A stretch of 64,000 nucleotides of DNA from Phoronis australis. Taxonomy: Eukaryota; Phoronida; Phoronidae. The stretch is from positions 144,952 to 208,951 of the forward strand of contig NMRA01000072.1 of assembly GCA_002633005.1 (NCBI GenBank). Direction: 5' to 3'. How positions within the stretch are numbered: position 1 is the first letter of the stretch; each line of letters begins with the position of its first letter. Positions 40,751 to 59,400 of this stretch are shown here, in pieces. Position numbers and translations under genes: made by a program. The notes below the pieces were generated by a model, which worked only from the letters and a program-made list of their open reading frames with translations, ran no database searches and had not been told where the DNA came from.

Positions 40751-41029
40751 CATGGTTTAATTATAGAAAAGGGTGGTGAATCAGTTGTTAACAGGGAACA
40801 CAGATATTGTGATTTGTGTTTAAATGGCGAGAACGAAGATAAGTACCATTTTCTCCGTCATTGCGAAACACTGGAAAACCTTATCCAATGTACATTACCA
40901 GATTATTGTAGTTCTGAACAGATGCACATTGTACTGAGATCCAGTGAAACCTTGAACTTCAACCAGGAGACAAAATGTACTGTTGGCGACGAAACTAAGA
41001 AAACGTTTGTAATTTTGCAAGAGGCTTAG
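40751..41029 (+). pseudogene. Non-LTR retrotransposon C-terminal fragment (reverse transcriptase tail)
   Basis: The frame contains REHRYCDLC and a following HFLRHC, the Cys-Cys-His-Cys pattern often found near the C-terminus of LINE-type polyproteins in marine invertebrates. It ends at a stop at 41027-41029. No upstream reverse transcriptase or endonuclease domain is present, so this is a 5'-truncated insertion. The assignment rests on motif pattern only. Confidence 0.45.
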
Positions 41030-42239
41030 TGGCATACCAGTTTTGTTGTCTCGGTTACACATTGACCGTGTCCTGGTAAATTGTACATTTATGGTTTCAA
41101 AAGGCCTTTGGCCAATCAAATTTATATATACATACATAGAAGTCCATGCAAACAGTTACAGTCCTGATCCAAAAATTCGAGTCCAAGAAATACTTAGCTA
41201 TGCCACAGATACTATATTGTAACCATAGACTATGGTACAAAATCTACGGTGTGACTATATCTTTGGCCATCCTAACAGGAAGCTGGTGTGTTCTCAGATA
41301 TACTTTAAATATAAATACCAAGTGCCTAGATAGTGAAAACCGGATGTCAAGCAGCCCGCCGGATGTAAAACAGTCTTCTTGTAGTCTAATTAAAGCTAAC
41401 GAAAACAATAAAAACCATGCCTCTCGTTCAATAACGCTAGGACTTCGCGAGATTACGCGAGATATTGCCGTGTATTTTAAGTGAGAACACGTGACTTTGG
41501 CTAGATTTTAGCTAGGTCCTAGCGTTACTGAACGCACGCCAGCTGTTCGTCAACAAAATAACTAACATTTGATTTAGGGCACTTTACGTTAAAAATCTGG
41601 TTTCAACTTGTTCAATGCTCAGCATTAACAAAGATTTTGTAGTACTCTTTGGCATTAAGACGATTCGTTCAGCCTTGGGAGGAACTTTCGGTTTCGTTAT
41701 TGCGCGAGATGAGGCTAGAAAGGTTGGATAGTCTCAAGCAACGTCTATTTTCCGGGCCTAACCCAGAAATCATTCTTCATTGGAATCTACAATACTATAG
41801 TCGTCTAAATAAAAAACTCGACTGAAAAAGCGGTTTCTAGCAACTGTAGCAGTATAATTAGAATTGCATCACACAGTGTGATTTTCCCTGCGTACCCATC
41901 GTAGAGAGTTGAGAGAAGCAAAATATTTGAAGTACGTCCTTAAATACTGAGGCGGATTCAGGGCAAGGGTCCAGGGGGTTGGGACCCCCTTTTAGCTATA
42001 ACAGCGGAAATCAAAAACCATGAGGAAAACACATGATTTCTATTTTTATTTCTATGGAACTCTGGGCACAGACATGATGACACTAAAATTCATTACTCAC
42101 TATTGTGAAACAAAATTCTCTTCAATACCTTTGGTTTAACTTGAATGTTCCCTCTCTTAACAAGAGCAACGCGGAGCATTGACATGAGCCCACGAATGCA
42201 CCGCAAACGGTGTGCTTCTGGGGTTGTTTATTTGTTTCA
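41030..42239. other. Intergenic, no gene seen
   Basis: Contains an AACGCTAGGAC inverted pair (41433 and about 41526) around ~95 bp with CGCGAGAT repeats, perhaps a miniature element. A G-rich/C-rich block at 41949-41990 (GGCGGATTCAGGG) resembles a DNA transposon end. Confidence 0.35.
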
Positions 42240-43850
42240 TAAAAATAGCCACTAGGTGGCGCAAAATATCCAACCCATCTGAGAACGGGAAAAAGTCATC
42301 GCTTCTTTAATAGAAAGCTATTTACCAAATTTCATAAAAATCTGTCAACGATCTTCAAAGAAACGAAGGAAAACGGAAAAAATCAAATTGCCACTATGCG
42401 CCACTAAGGTTAGACTGAACCACAACAAGTCTGTTTGACAGACAATACTTAACTGCGATCACAGGAGTAACGAGAGCGAGAGACACAAGCGCTATCTATT
42501 GGTGAACACGAATACTATGCTATACTAACTGGCGATGGGCACAACGTTCACCAGATCGGCTTGAAAGACGTGGTCTGTTGGTTAGCTTCATAAAAATACA
42601 ATTACTAAATTTAATAAGGATCGTGCAGTGTGTTAAGGAGATGCAGCTCTATGGGAGCAAAACAAAACAAAACTACCACTAGGAGGAGCCACAGTAGTCG
42701 AATTCGTTACAGTCAACCGCCCTCTTCACACTGAGAACATACACGCCAATTTTCAAAATTATCCTTAGAATGGTTTGGTTGATCGAGGAGTGGACGCCAA
42801 AAAAAACAGGAAAAATGGCCACAAGGTGGCACAAAGTACCTCGACTCCATCCGAAAACAAGAGGATAGCATCATCTCTTGACCAATAGATGCCTGCCTAT
42901 ATTCCAAATTTTCTGAAAATATTTTGAGTACCTTTGAAGACACACAGGTAAACCTAAAAAACTAAAATTGACACTACGGGGCACGCTGTTAGTCAGATCC
43001 GTCCGAAAGTTGTCATCCGTTGTGAACATAATGTAAATACACTCACTTGCTAAATTTAGCAAAGATCCTGCAAACGATTTAGGAGATGCAGCCATCATGA
43101 AATGAGCGCAAAAACAAGAAAAAAACTGCCATTAGGAGGCACCACAGAGGTAGAAGCCATCAGAAAATCATCGTCAGCTTCGTAGTAAGGACATACATGC
43201 CAATTTTCACAATCATCCTTAGAGCCGTTTGGTTGATATAGAGGTGGACGCAAAAAAAACAGACTAAAAACAGTAAAAATGGCCACTAGGTGGCGCAAAC
43301 TACGTCATATCCATCCAAAAACGTGATGATAGCGTCATCTCATTAATAGATGCCTATATGCCAAATTTTATGACAATACGTTGAAGACCTTTGAAGATTC
43401 AGAGGTAAACGTAAAAAACTGAAATTGCCACTAGGGGGCACACAGGTAGTCAGATGCCTCCGCAAGTAGTCATCCATTGTCAACATCATATAAATACACT
43501 TGCTAAATTTAGATCCTGCCAACGGTTTAGGAGATACAGCCATGGGCGCAAAAAAACTGCCACTAGGGGCGCCACAGTAAACAAAATCGTTGGAAAGTCA
43601 TCGTCAGCCATCCTCTTCATAGTAAGAACATAAGTGCTAATTTTCACAATCATCTTTAGAGTGGTTTGGTTGATAGAGGGGTGGATGCCAAAAAACTCGA
43701 AAACAACAAAAATGACCACTAGATGGCGCAACATTCATTGAATCCATCCGAAAACGGAAGGATAGTGTCATCTCACTAATAGATGTCTGTATGCCATATT
43801 TTATGAAAATACGTTGAGGACCTTTGAAGATACACACAGAAATATGTGGC
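42240..43850. repeat. Satellite-like array with CTCF-like motifs every ~150 bp
   Basis: A higher-order unit of about 445-450 bp is repeated roughly 3.5 times; landmarks are AGGAGATGCAGC-type segments near 42636, 43080 and 43531, and CTTAGARYSGTTTGGTTGAT near 42764, 43210 and 43656. Each unit has about three sub-units carrying a CCACTAGGTGGCGC-like core at about 42248, 42390, 42674, 42817, 42969, 43128, 43281, 43426, 43558 and 43714. Core orientation is the same throughout. No protein-coding potential is evident. Confidence 0.8.
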
Positions 43851-43886
43851 CGCATAAAAATGGATCCGCCTAGTTATCTTCATGCC

Positions 43887-44133
43887 AGCACCCACAGGGG
43901 GCTCAGGGGGTGCGAACGAGCCCCCCATTTGGTGAAGTGGGTAAAAAGGTCTGCCTTGGAGAAACAAAAAGTCTGAGAAAACGACACAAAAGTCCACTAA
44001 AATAGAGGCGCAGACGCACAGTCCTGAAGGTGGCATCCCGTTTTTTTTTAGTCCTCCCATTTTTTTGTTAGCAAAAGGTCCACTTTGTCAGAGATTCGAG
44101 CCTCCCCATATTAAAGGCTGGGTGCGTGCATGA
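43887..44133. mobile_element. Second copy of the 11728 TIR element
   Basis: Aligns over its whole length with 11730-12000 (shared AAGTGGGTAAAAAGGTC, GAGAAACAAAAAGTC, GCAAAAGGTCCACTTTGTCA, AAAGGCTGGGTGCG). The right end is GGGTGCGTGCATG and the left end ATGCCAGCACCC is degenerate. No clear target-site duplication remains, so it is older than the 11728 copy. It directly abuts the satellite array. Confidence 0.75.
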
Positions 44134-44978
44134 TCTGTGTTTTATTTCTGTTCAACCAGTTTCTCTATGTTCCATGTCGTCAAGGAAGGCCCACTTTCTA
44201 TACATTTGCCTTTTCAACAATCAGTCATATCATTTTGACAATGTGTAATAAACAAAGATTCTTACTTAATAGTTTGTAATGGCGAAATCAGAAATGCCTT
44301 TTCCTACTTTTCAAGGGCTTCTAACAATGAAGGTAGCAAATGTTCAGTAAACAGGTAAAGTATTAACTTTTAATGTCCTTGTTAATTTTTAAAGCGACTA
44401 CATGGTGTGTGATATGTGGGTCTGCAAGAACTGGCAGTGTACTCTTCGTGAACAGGCCAACTTGTCTCAAGCAATAACCAACAGTTCTTTCCAAGACCTG
44501 AAATCACCTCCAATTTGACTAAGAAATGATTTGGAAACAATTTTGTAACTGTTAGTGGCCTAATGAAGCATAGTTTTATGGCAGAACTAAGGTTTATGGC
44601 CACTTTGACAAAAATGAGAACATGAGTATATTGTTTGTATCCCATATAGTGTCTTAGGGTCTTAGCCAGTATTCTGTGCAAATTATGTGACCAATAAAAC
44701 ACAGCTTCAATTAATTTACAAAATTCATGTTCCCAGAACTTGGAAAATGTTATCATACATAATGATAATCACAAATTTACAAATACAAAGCAAACCAAGG
44801 AAAAACAACACAGGGTAGAGAGTTATCTTGGAGCTTGAGTTCTCCTTGAGAAAGAACTTGAGTTTGAAGCTTGGTCACCGTGTGCATAAGTAATGTCAAT
44901 GATCCTTTGTATTTACAGTCCAACAGAAAGTGTCCATTAGAGCCATCCACTCATGAAAAAGTAGTGACCAGGTTCACC
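44134..44978. other. Region downstream of PSMA7, no gene seen
   Basis: The 124-codon minus-strand frame at 44382-44756 overlaps dispersed-repeat sequence (TTCTTTCCAAGACCTGAAAT, shared with about 28291) and is not called. No canonical AATAAA was found close to the PSMA7 stop on the minus strand. Confidence 0.35.
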
Positions 44979-50419
<5,441 letters not shown>

Positions 50420-53400
50420 ATGGCCGCCTCCAGGGAGACTGTTCAGGAAACACTTGACTTTTGTAAGTTGCTGCTGTAATCATTCACTTTTTGGTACTTA
50501 GTGTTTGTTTGATTCCATAAATCAGGTAGTTCAACTCGTAGACCATGCTCACGTAAATATTTGCTATGCATTTATGTCCATTCACTTTCATTTTCAGTGG
50601 GATGGTTAAAACTTGGCAATGAATCGTAGGGAGGACAACGTTTTTTAATTTTTTTTTACAATACCCATGTGTCATACATTTTTGAAAAGCCCTTGGTGTG
50701 AGAAATGAAATGGTGCAAAAATCAGAAAAATTGGATGAGCGGTTGACGAGAAAATGGCCGTTGAAAAGCGAAGATTATGCGTAAAATATCAGCCTTTTTA
50801 CATAATTTCGTAAAAAATAAAAGAATATACATGTGCTGCATGTAAAAAGATTCGTCTCATTGATACAAACATGATGGTGTGTATTACATAAATTTTGGAT
50901 CGATTTCTACAGAGATATTGCTGTTTAAGTGTGTTGTTATAGCATATCGCTATAGCCGGAACAGGCTCATCATGTTTGATGAGCAATGGATTACATGTTG
51001 TAGTATCGTATTACTATGTAGCGTAGTCATATATTGCTGTGAAGGAAGTAGTTCTCTCGGTACTTAGTCTTCAAATATAAACCTACTGTTCTAAATCTGG
51101 TGTCTTCATTATCGCCTCTAACCGGCCAGATAATACTTCATGGTGGCAACGGTAAAAACACAATCATACCTGTGATTGCCAGGACCGATGTTGTGCAAAT
51201 AAATGGACTTTGGAGAAGTGCATCTACCGGGAGCCGGACAACGTGAAGCCGCGACGCGCCCTTGTCTGCAAACCCTATCGTACCTGTCCGTCAACCAGCA
51301 GACATAAGTGCAAGAAACAACTGTTCTGAACGGACAATCGGTATTCAGTGATCATTATACTACCAACGTTTTATTCCTGTCCGAGGATAGGAGAAACACG
51401 GAATTCATTGTCACGCGGACCGACACCATTGTCTCTCGCAGAATGTGCCTGAAATTTGTCACTCCCACATTCCCAGACGACCTATAATTAGATCAGTGCA
51501 AGTGACCGTCTGCGACCTCTGTGCCTGTGACATTTGACCCCGGAGCAAAACAAATATGGCGGCCTCCATACCGAAGATGGCCTGGGACGGCGACGATATC
51601 AGTGAGAACCTTGCGTTATTTAAACAAAAAATGTCACTATACATAGAAGACGAGGAAATAGTGGACGCAGGTAAGCAGGCACGTAAAATTCTCCGTGGTA
51701 TCGGGGATGAAGGTTTGAAGCGACTGAATGCCAGTGGGTTAACCGACGCTGANACTGCTGTTTGAAAAGTACCAATGCGCAGCAGTTTGACAGAATTTCT
51801 GAAAATGAAATAATTACCAATTAAAAGAGTGATAAATTCCTCATCTAAAAATCGGTTGGGCATATTGCGCAACTGGAAAAACATCAATCTCCCGACCGAC
51901 CAAAATTAGGCCTTCCGGACGATCGAAAACTCGCCACGAAAACTTGGCCTTGACTTCGAGAAAACAACTTGAGGAGATGCGCACGCATCTAAACTACATC
52001 CTGTCCAAATTTCATGTTTGTATTTGAGAGTATAGTGCTCTTTTGGATAGGAGGAACAAGAGGTACTTTTTCGAAAGTTGATCGCATGGCGGAAAATCGT
52101 GCGCTAAAAAAAGTTTACAAAAAATGATTTATCAGTGATAATGTAAGACAAAAAGATTACAATCTTACAAATAAAGACTAAGGTAACGATTTACAACTCA
52201 AAATTGTCTTATAGTTAACTTTAAAGTCTGAAATCGGGTAATTTACCGAAGTGGGTTTTACACGGAGGCAGATATGGAGCACCGTTACCTAATTTTTTAT
52301 TGTCCTCCCTAAATGATGAATGAATATTTGAATTACTTCCCCCTGGCCCCCTCCCCTGGATGCCGCAGCATACAGGGGCGATAGTACATCCCCCAAAAAG
52401 TTACGAATTTCAAAATACAGGAACTAAAATCAAAGAAACATGCGTATATGCTCATGGAGTTATAATTAACATGATTCAGTCAAGATAATTTTAACAAATC
52501 GATGAAAATCTGTCACGGTTTGCTCGAGTTTCTCTTACCGGGTGTCATTTTGAGGAAGTTACGCGAAATCACGCATGTTGACGAATAAAAAGTCCAAGGG
52601 ACACCAATCTTACAAATTTCACCTGATACCTTTGGCTTCCCATGCTATTTTTCAAGTGTCACGCGCTAGTGTCACGCGGTTCGCTTAGCCTTTGCCTAAC
52701 TCATGTGACTCATTTGAAATACTTTGTGGTTATCACACATATGGTGAAAAAGTTAACGGTGACCAAAAAAGTGGAGTTGGAATTCTTCGCCAAAATCACC
52801 TTAATTCTAGTAAATAAGCTTCATTGAAGATATGTGTAGAAGTAAAAAGGACCACTGAAGAAAGTAAGCGATTTATTAAGTGATAGTTTTAAGTGTGGAA
52901 TGTATTTTTGACGAGGTGAAAACTCCTAATCGGTGACCGGATTTGGCCTACCGCCCGTTTAAAATACACAGGACGAAATTCGTACAGAAAGCGATGGGGA
53001 AAAATATTGTAGCCCCTAACCAGCCAACCAAAGGGCTGCGTGTTGCCTAGATTTAAACTAGCAAGCCAGCTACTGTACTACTATACTAAATATACAGCTT
53101 TGCATCAATGTGGGTAAAAAAATAACCAGATAAAATCTGACAAAAAATGTGTCACTCACTGAAAACTACACTTTTCCTTGAGTAAATTAAATTATTTAAC
53201 AGTGTTGGAAAATTATTGTTCTGCCATTATTCTGTTGCTAATGTTGTGGAGCAATCTTTTACGTCAACTTTCGCTGCCATGAAATATTGCATCACCTATT
53301 GGCCAGTTTCTTTTTTCACCGATTATTCAATCAGCTGTTCTTCAACAATACGCGTGTGTCACATGTATGCACCATTTCCTGAAATTTTGCGATATCTCTT

Positions 53401-56400
53401 GGGAGATGATGACAGCTTTGCAGCAGCAAAATTTGTTCTGAAATTTGGTTTGCTGGTATTGAAATACTAAAAACTTGTAATGAGATGAAACCAACTCCAA
53501 TAATTTGTTGTGACATGTACGCAACCTCGTGGAAGAGAGGATTGAAGAATCGGCAAAAAGAAACTGGCCAATAGATGACGCAATATTTCATGGTACCAAA
53601 ATCTGACGCAAAAGATCGCACCACAGTTTTAGCAGCAGAATAACGGTAGAATGCCAAATTTTCCAACACCAGTGAATAATTTAGTTTTCTCAAGAAACAG
53701 TGTAGTTTTTAATGACACTAATTTTGTGTCAAATTTTATTTGGTCATTTTTTACGCACATCGACTAAGAGCTGTATATTTAGTATACAGCTTTGCCCCAA
53801 GGCTAGATTAAAACCTAAACAAAATTTGCAAAACAACAATTAGTGAACTAAACAGTACCATTGTCTGAACTGGCAGTAGAGGCAGTGGTCATCCCATAGG
53901 CCCTCCATATGCCAGAAGCTTTTCGGTAAACTATGCCTCACATTGATTAAACCATCAAGTCATGTTACTGTTTTGCTCAATGTATGGATTTGCACAGTTG
54001 CCAATGTATGGCTGATATCGCAGATCCACCACATTGCACAGAGCATTACTTGATTAATAAGTACTTTTTGCACTTAGAGGGAGACCTTAGGAAACCGTTG
54101 GTGTCTTTAATTCCTTCCAACTCTAAAGAATACTCCAAAATCAAGATTTTTTTGGAACAGTCCCTCGTTCTGTAGTGTGCTCTCCATATAAATAGACTGG
54201 TAAAATTATTAGTTTTACCTGAATTCTCTACGTGGCAGTTGGTAAGAATATTTACTTCTCGAGGTCACCTCACAATAGATCACAACAGAGGTTAAATAGA
54301 CGGCTTGACTCGTACAGTGGGAGATTCGAAGTGACACACTGTAGCGATGGATATCTCAGTCACTCACCAGGTGGCGCTCTTAGCAAAACAAGCGTCTCGC
54401 CGTCAGTTAGCGTCGATCTTCGTCACGACAATGATCGTGTGCCAATCCTGTCACACAGCAGTTCAGTTGCCCAAATCGATAACTGGCCATTTTTGGACTG
54501 CTCAGACCAGGGGATATGACGTGAATGTGTATAGTCAATGTACCTACATGCAAATAATGATAACCTTTTGTCTTTATCAGTAAACAAGTCTCTCCCCATC
54601 CGTGTCCAGCTGTCTGATGTGGAACAGTATCCGGGGCTGGCCAGCTTACTTTCCTCCATCACTGATTACATAACAGATAAAGGAGTCACTAATGACACTC
54701 ACAGGGAACTACAGCAGGTGATATCATGGATTTCTCTTGACACTCTGTTGTAATTACAGTAAAACTTACAGGGCTCGATTTGGTGACCTGCAGGTTGCTA
54801 ATGCAACCTCAGATTTTGTTTAGTGATCTGGTGAAAATCCCAGGTTGCCATGAAGTTTCCACACACACATCTGAGCACACACTCGAATGAGGAAGTTAAC
54901 AGACAGAGTTCAGAATCGTTTGGAAGCTCCTGTTGAGTAAGACAACTTGTGGTGGGGGTCTTCAGATATTCAGTTCTGGCCAACTTTGCATCTTTTGTAG
55001 TGGCTTAGACTTTCTCGACCCCCGTACAATTTTTTCTTGTTTTGGCGACATCAGTTCTCGTTTTGCGAACTGGGAATTTTGCAAGGTTGCATTTGGCAAC
55101 TTGGTGTCATGCTAAGCATCGAGCCCTGACTCGCATAAGTTAAATATTTGCTTTACTCGAAACAAAGTGCTGAGAAGTTCCTGGGGGGTTCTCTTCTAAA
55201 AAACTAGTTTTCAAAAGCTGGGACCCCTGTAAGTGACCATTACCAAAACTTTTAAAGAAAATTAAGGGCTGTTCCAGCAAAATTTGTATGGGAGGGGGGC
55301 AGCAGTTGAAATACAAATTATGGGTGGTGGCCTTCTCAAGAAAATTTAAATTATGGGTGGTCCTCCTTGAAAGAAGTTAATCATTAAAACTGGGTGGTGT
55401 TTTTGTCCTGTAAATGTTGACAGGTGGGTATTTTCAGCCAAACACATCTCAAAAGAAATCAAAACCAAAAATTCACTTGGCAGATACCCAAAAATATCCT
55501 AAAACAAAAAAGCCCACTTTGCTAGTGTACAGAGTGCAATATGTACACTATGCTGTTGATCAAATCATGGACAACTTGATTACAACAAGCTCATGTTGTA
55601 CTGCAGTTGTTTTAGAATGAATTACTGCAACACTAAACTGGTGTTAACACATCTAAGAAAACTGATGATTTTTTAAATAAAAAGTATGAGGAGTCATATA
55701 GACAAGTGCCAATATTCACTTGGCATAGCAACCTAAAAGCGTTCGTGGAGACAGTTTGAGATTCACAGATCCATGAAATTGAAAATATTTTATTGAAATT
55801 ACAGACACATTTTGAACAGAGATACCTGGTGGCTGCCTAAAGTATTGCTCACAGGTGTCTTTGAAAAGGAAATTTCTGGTAACTGACATGAGTTGTGATT
55901 TTCACATTGAATTTTCTGCACCCACAGAAACTTTGTGGTCAGTCCTTCTGTCATCATTTCTTGTGCATCAATTATCTCAAGAACAGCTTGGTGGATCATG
56001 ATGTAATTTGGTATAGAGGTTCTTGGCAGGGATGCGCAAGCACCAGTTGATTTTCCGGCGGATTTGGCTACCTTGGTACCCCATGTTGGCCGCTTTAGTT
56101 TTTCGACAAGCCATTCTTTGTGCGTCGATTATCTCAAAAATTGCTTGACGGATCACGATGAAATTCAAAACAGAGGTATATGAAGAATGTGCTGGCACCA
56201 GTCAATTTTTGGATGGATTCGACTACTATGGTACCTCCTGTTGGTTTTCGACTGCTCGAGTCGTTGCTTTTCCGTCGATCATCTTGAAACCGCTTAACGG
56301 ATCATGGTGACATTTGGCATAGAGATAGACGGCTGGTATGCATCAGCACCAATCGATTTTCGGACAGATTTGGCTACCGTAGCACACCCTGTTGGCCATT

Positions 56401-59400
56401 TTAGTTTTTGACAAGACAGATTGATTATCTCAAAAACCGCATTTTATATTTCAACCTAATTAAAAATTATGGGTCGTGGGTTGGAGAAATAAAAGGGGTA
56501 AGAAACAAAAGTGCCGTCCCATCTCCCATACATTTTGTACTGGAACAGCCCTAATGGAGTTTTACGAAAAACATGGTTATATGACTACAAACTCTCAGGT
56601 ATTATTTTCCGTGCACATGTTATGTTTCTGTAATCATAAAGAAGCTATGCAGTTTGATGAGTTAGAATTAGTATTTGAAACTGCTTGAAGAAATCATGAC
56701 CTTCGGTAACAGAGTCAGACAGTTGCTTCAATGAATGAAGTTGTAGTTTATTATTAATTCCTTGTGGTGTTCGAAATTCAGTACTTAGTGAATGCCGAGT
56801 GTCTATTAATTGTGAAAAGTTTCTTTGGGGATTGTGTTAACAGCTGATGTGTAACCGTTTTTACTGTCATTTCTCCAGTGTCAGGATGACCTTAAACATG
56901 AGAAGGAATCGTGGCTTAACCAGCACATCCTGTACACCGAACTGCAACAGTTGCTGCTGGACTTTGAAGTCAGTAAGACAGACAGGGCACCGAGTACTGC
57001 ATCAGAACAGGTAAATTCTAGCTCAGGGTGAGGTGCTTGTTTCATGGAAGTTGGTGCATTTCAATTAGAATGTGACTAATCTCATAGTCTAAAGATGTTT
57101 GGAAACTGCTATAACTTGGCACAAGATGCCCAATAAATTTGGAATCATGCATTTGAAGCCTCTTAATCTGATTTTATTCAATGGGAATAAGAGTAAGTAA
57201 GGAAATGCGTATGCAGTGGGAGACTTACTATCCACCAGGTGGGGCTAATGAATAAAGGCTCCTCTTTTATACAATAGATTGAGCGCAGAAAGCACTTCAT
57301 CAGCATGGGGGTGTCTTGGCCAAGCTATCCCATTACTACTTGAATGCATGAATTTCTACAGGTAATTCCGTTGTCGCAACCACTAACAATACCTGGTAAA
57401 TGTAGGTCAACTATTGGCTGTGAACATCAACAGAGTACAATCATCCTTTTCATATCGCTGTTCTCCTTCTGAAAAAGTAAATAATTTTACAAAAGTGTCT
57501 GGTGTTTGTGTGTGTAGGTGAGCATCGCCATCGAACTATTGCAGTTGAATAGTATGACTTATAGAGAAGATTATTGCATTGCACATCTTCTCACTGAATG
57601 ACTTCCCCAATTCAAGTGTAACTTTTTCCCCCAGTTTCACAGAGCTGTGCAGGAGACTCTTAACCTCACTGAGATAACGGACTACCTGGACTGTAACCAG
57701 CAAGCAGATTCTGATACTACATTGCTTGGAATTACAAGGGACCATGTTAACAGACACCATCCACATAAAAAGGTGATGAGCCATATCAAATTTAGAAACT
57801 AATTTACTTTATTTAATGAGAGATATAGTCATATTTAAGTGCAATGCATATACTTGTAATTTCATTTTTGGTGCACTTATTAATTTCTTTGTGAAAATTT
57901 GCTATAACCAAGCTTTGATTAAAAATTGTTTATCCTGATAGCAACCATTCCTTTATCAGCTTCTTTAGTTTGCCTAGTTACAGTCGTTACAACTTCTGTG
58001 GTTACAGTTAACTTTATGAAAAGTAGAGCAGTTTAGTTAAGACAATGAACTGAAGAGTTCATACTCTGTCAGTTATCTCTCAAAGACTATTTTGAGATTA
58101 TGTAAAATCAGTGGTCTAAAACAAGACAAATGATTCAAAATAATGTACAGTCAGATAAATCAGTCGAAGGTCATAAGCTAATTTCAAAGAGTTATGTTTC
58201 AGCATGTAAAGTCAATACAGCAGAAGCTTATTCCAAATATTGAAGATCGTCTGCGTCACAAATGTGAAACACTTGTTCATTTTTATGAGCCGACGTTGTC
58301 AACCGGTGAGTCATCTGCTTGTTGTGACTCTATTTATCCGCCACACATTTTTAGCTGAGTGCATGTAGATTGGCAGCTGGTTAGTACAATGTAATTTAGT
58401 TAAAATGAAGTTTGATCTTTTATAAAATTGCAAGAACATTTTATACACATTACTTTATAAAGTCAGAAACTGTGACCTCAGGTTTGTAGGATACCAATCA
58501 GCTACAGAAATGCTCATTATATCATTGTTTTCCCAAAGTACCGGGCGTTTCTAATATAGCCGCTTGGGGGCCCCTTCATTTTACCGAAGTGACCATACCC
58601 AAAAGAACCCCCAAGTGGGTCGTTTGGAGAAAGTAGTGGGGCTCTTTCGGAAGCTTATCTTGCCACCCGCAGCAATGTCATTCAGCCATGGGCTTATATG
58701 GTATTTTCATATGACGATTTTACTTTGTCATAACCTCAGCTACAAAACAAATGTATAGCGACGCTTTCATTGACAAATGATCAACTTAAAATATTGGAAA
58801 AATGCTTTTTAAGATAAAAAATGAGAAAATATTTTTTCTCTTTTTCCACATGTACTAGACAAGCAAAACAATCCCAATAGAGCCTGCACAGGGGCTTTTT
58901 CGAACCTTGTTTCCAAAAGAACTACCCCCACAGAGGCTTTATACTGGTGTGGGCTGTTTTGGAAATCGCCAGTGTACAAGGTAGAATAGGTTCGCCTTTA
59001 TTATTCATGTTGCTTACGGTAATCTAATGAGCCGATTGGTCGTGTAGTTGACTGATTAACAGATATGTATCATTTTACTAGTTGTGTAGACGAGCTCTTC
59101 GTTTGTCTTGCAGACAGTGAACAGCTAACATTTGCCAAAGCCTCTCAGCTTCCATCGTTTTTGGAGAGAGATCAAAGTTTACTTGCCAGCGAAAAAGTTC
59201 AACTGTCAAAAGATGAGAGTGTGAGGGAGAAACAATTTTGGCAATATTATCAGGTACTACAGCAGTACTTCAAAACATAAGTTGACTACGATTGTTCTCA
59301 TTGAGAGTCAAAATTTTCTTAAAAGCAGTTTATTTCTTTTGCATTGTTTTAAAAATGGATACTTGAAGTTTTTTAATAATAATATCAAATTCATATGCTT

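Noticed and set aside
42240-43850. CRISPR array
   Set aside because: The periodic structure has long, diverged units with no short identical repeats and unique spacers, and the genome is eukaryotic.
44382-44756. 124-codon minus-strand frame
   Set aside because: Overlaps dispersed-repeat sequence shared with about 28290 and has no recognised domain or splice context.
53216-53693. Frames on both strands encoding similar peptides
   Set aside because: Produced by the inverted arms of the foldback element, not by genes.
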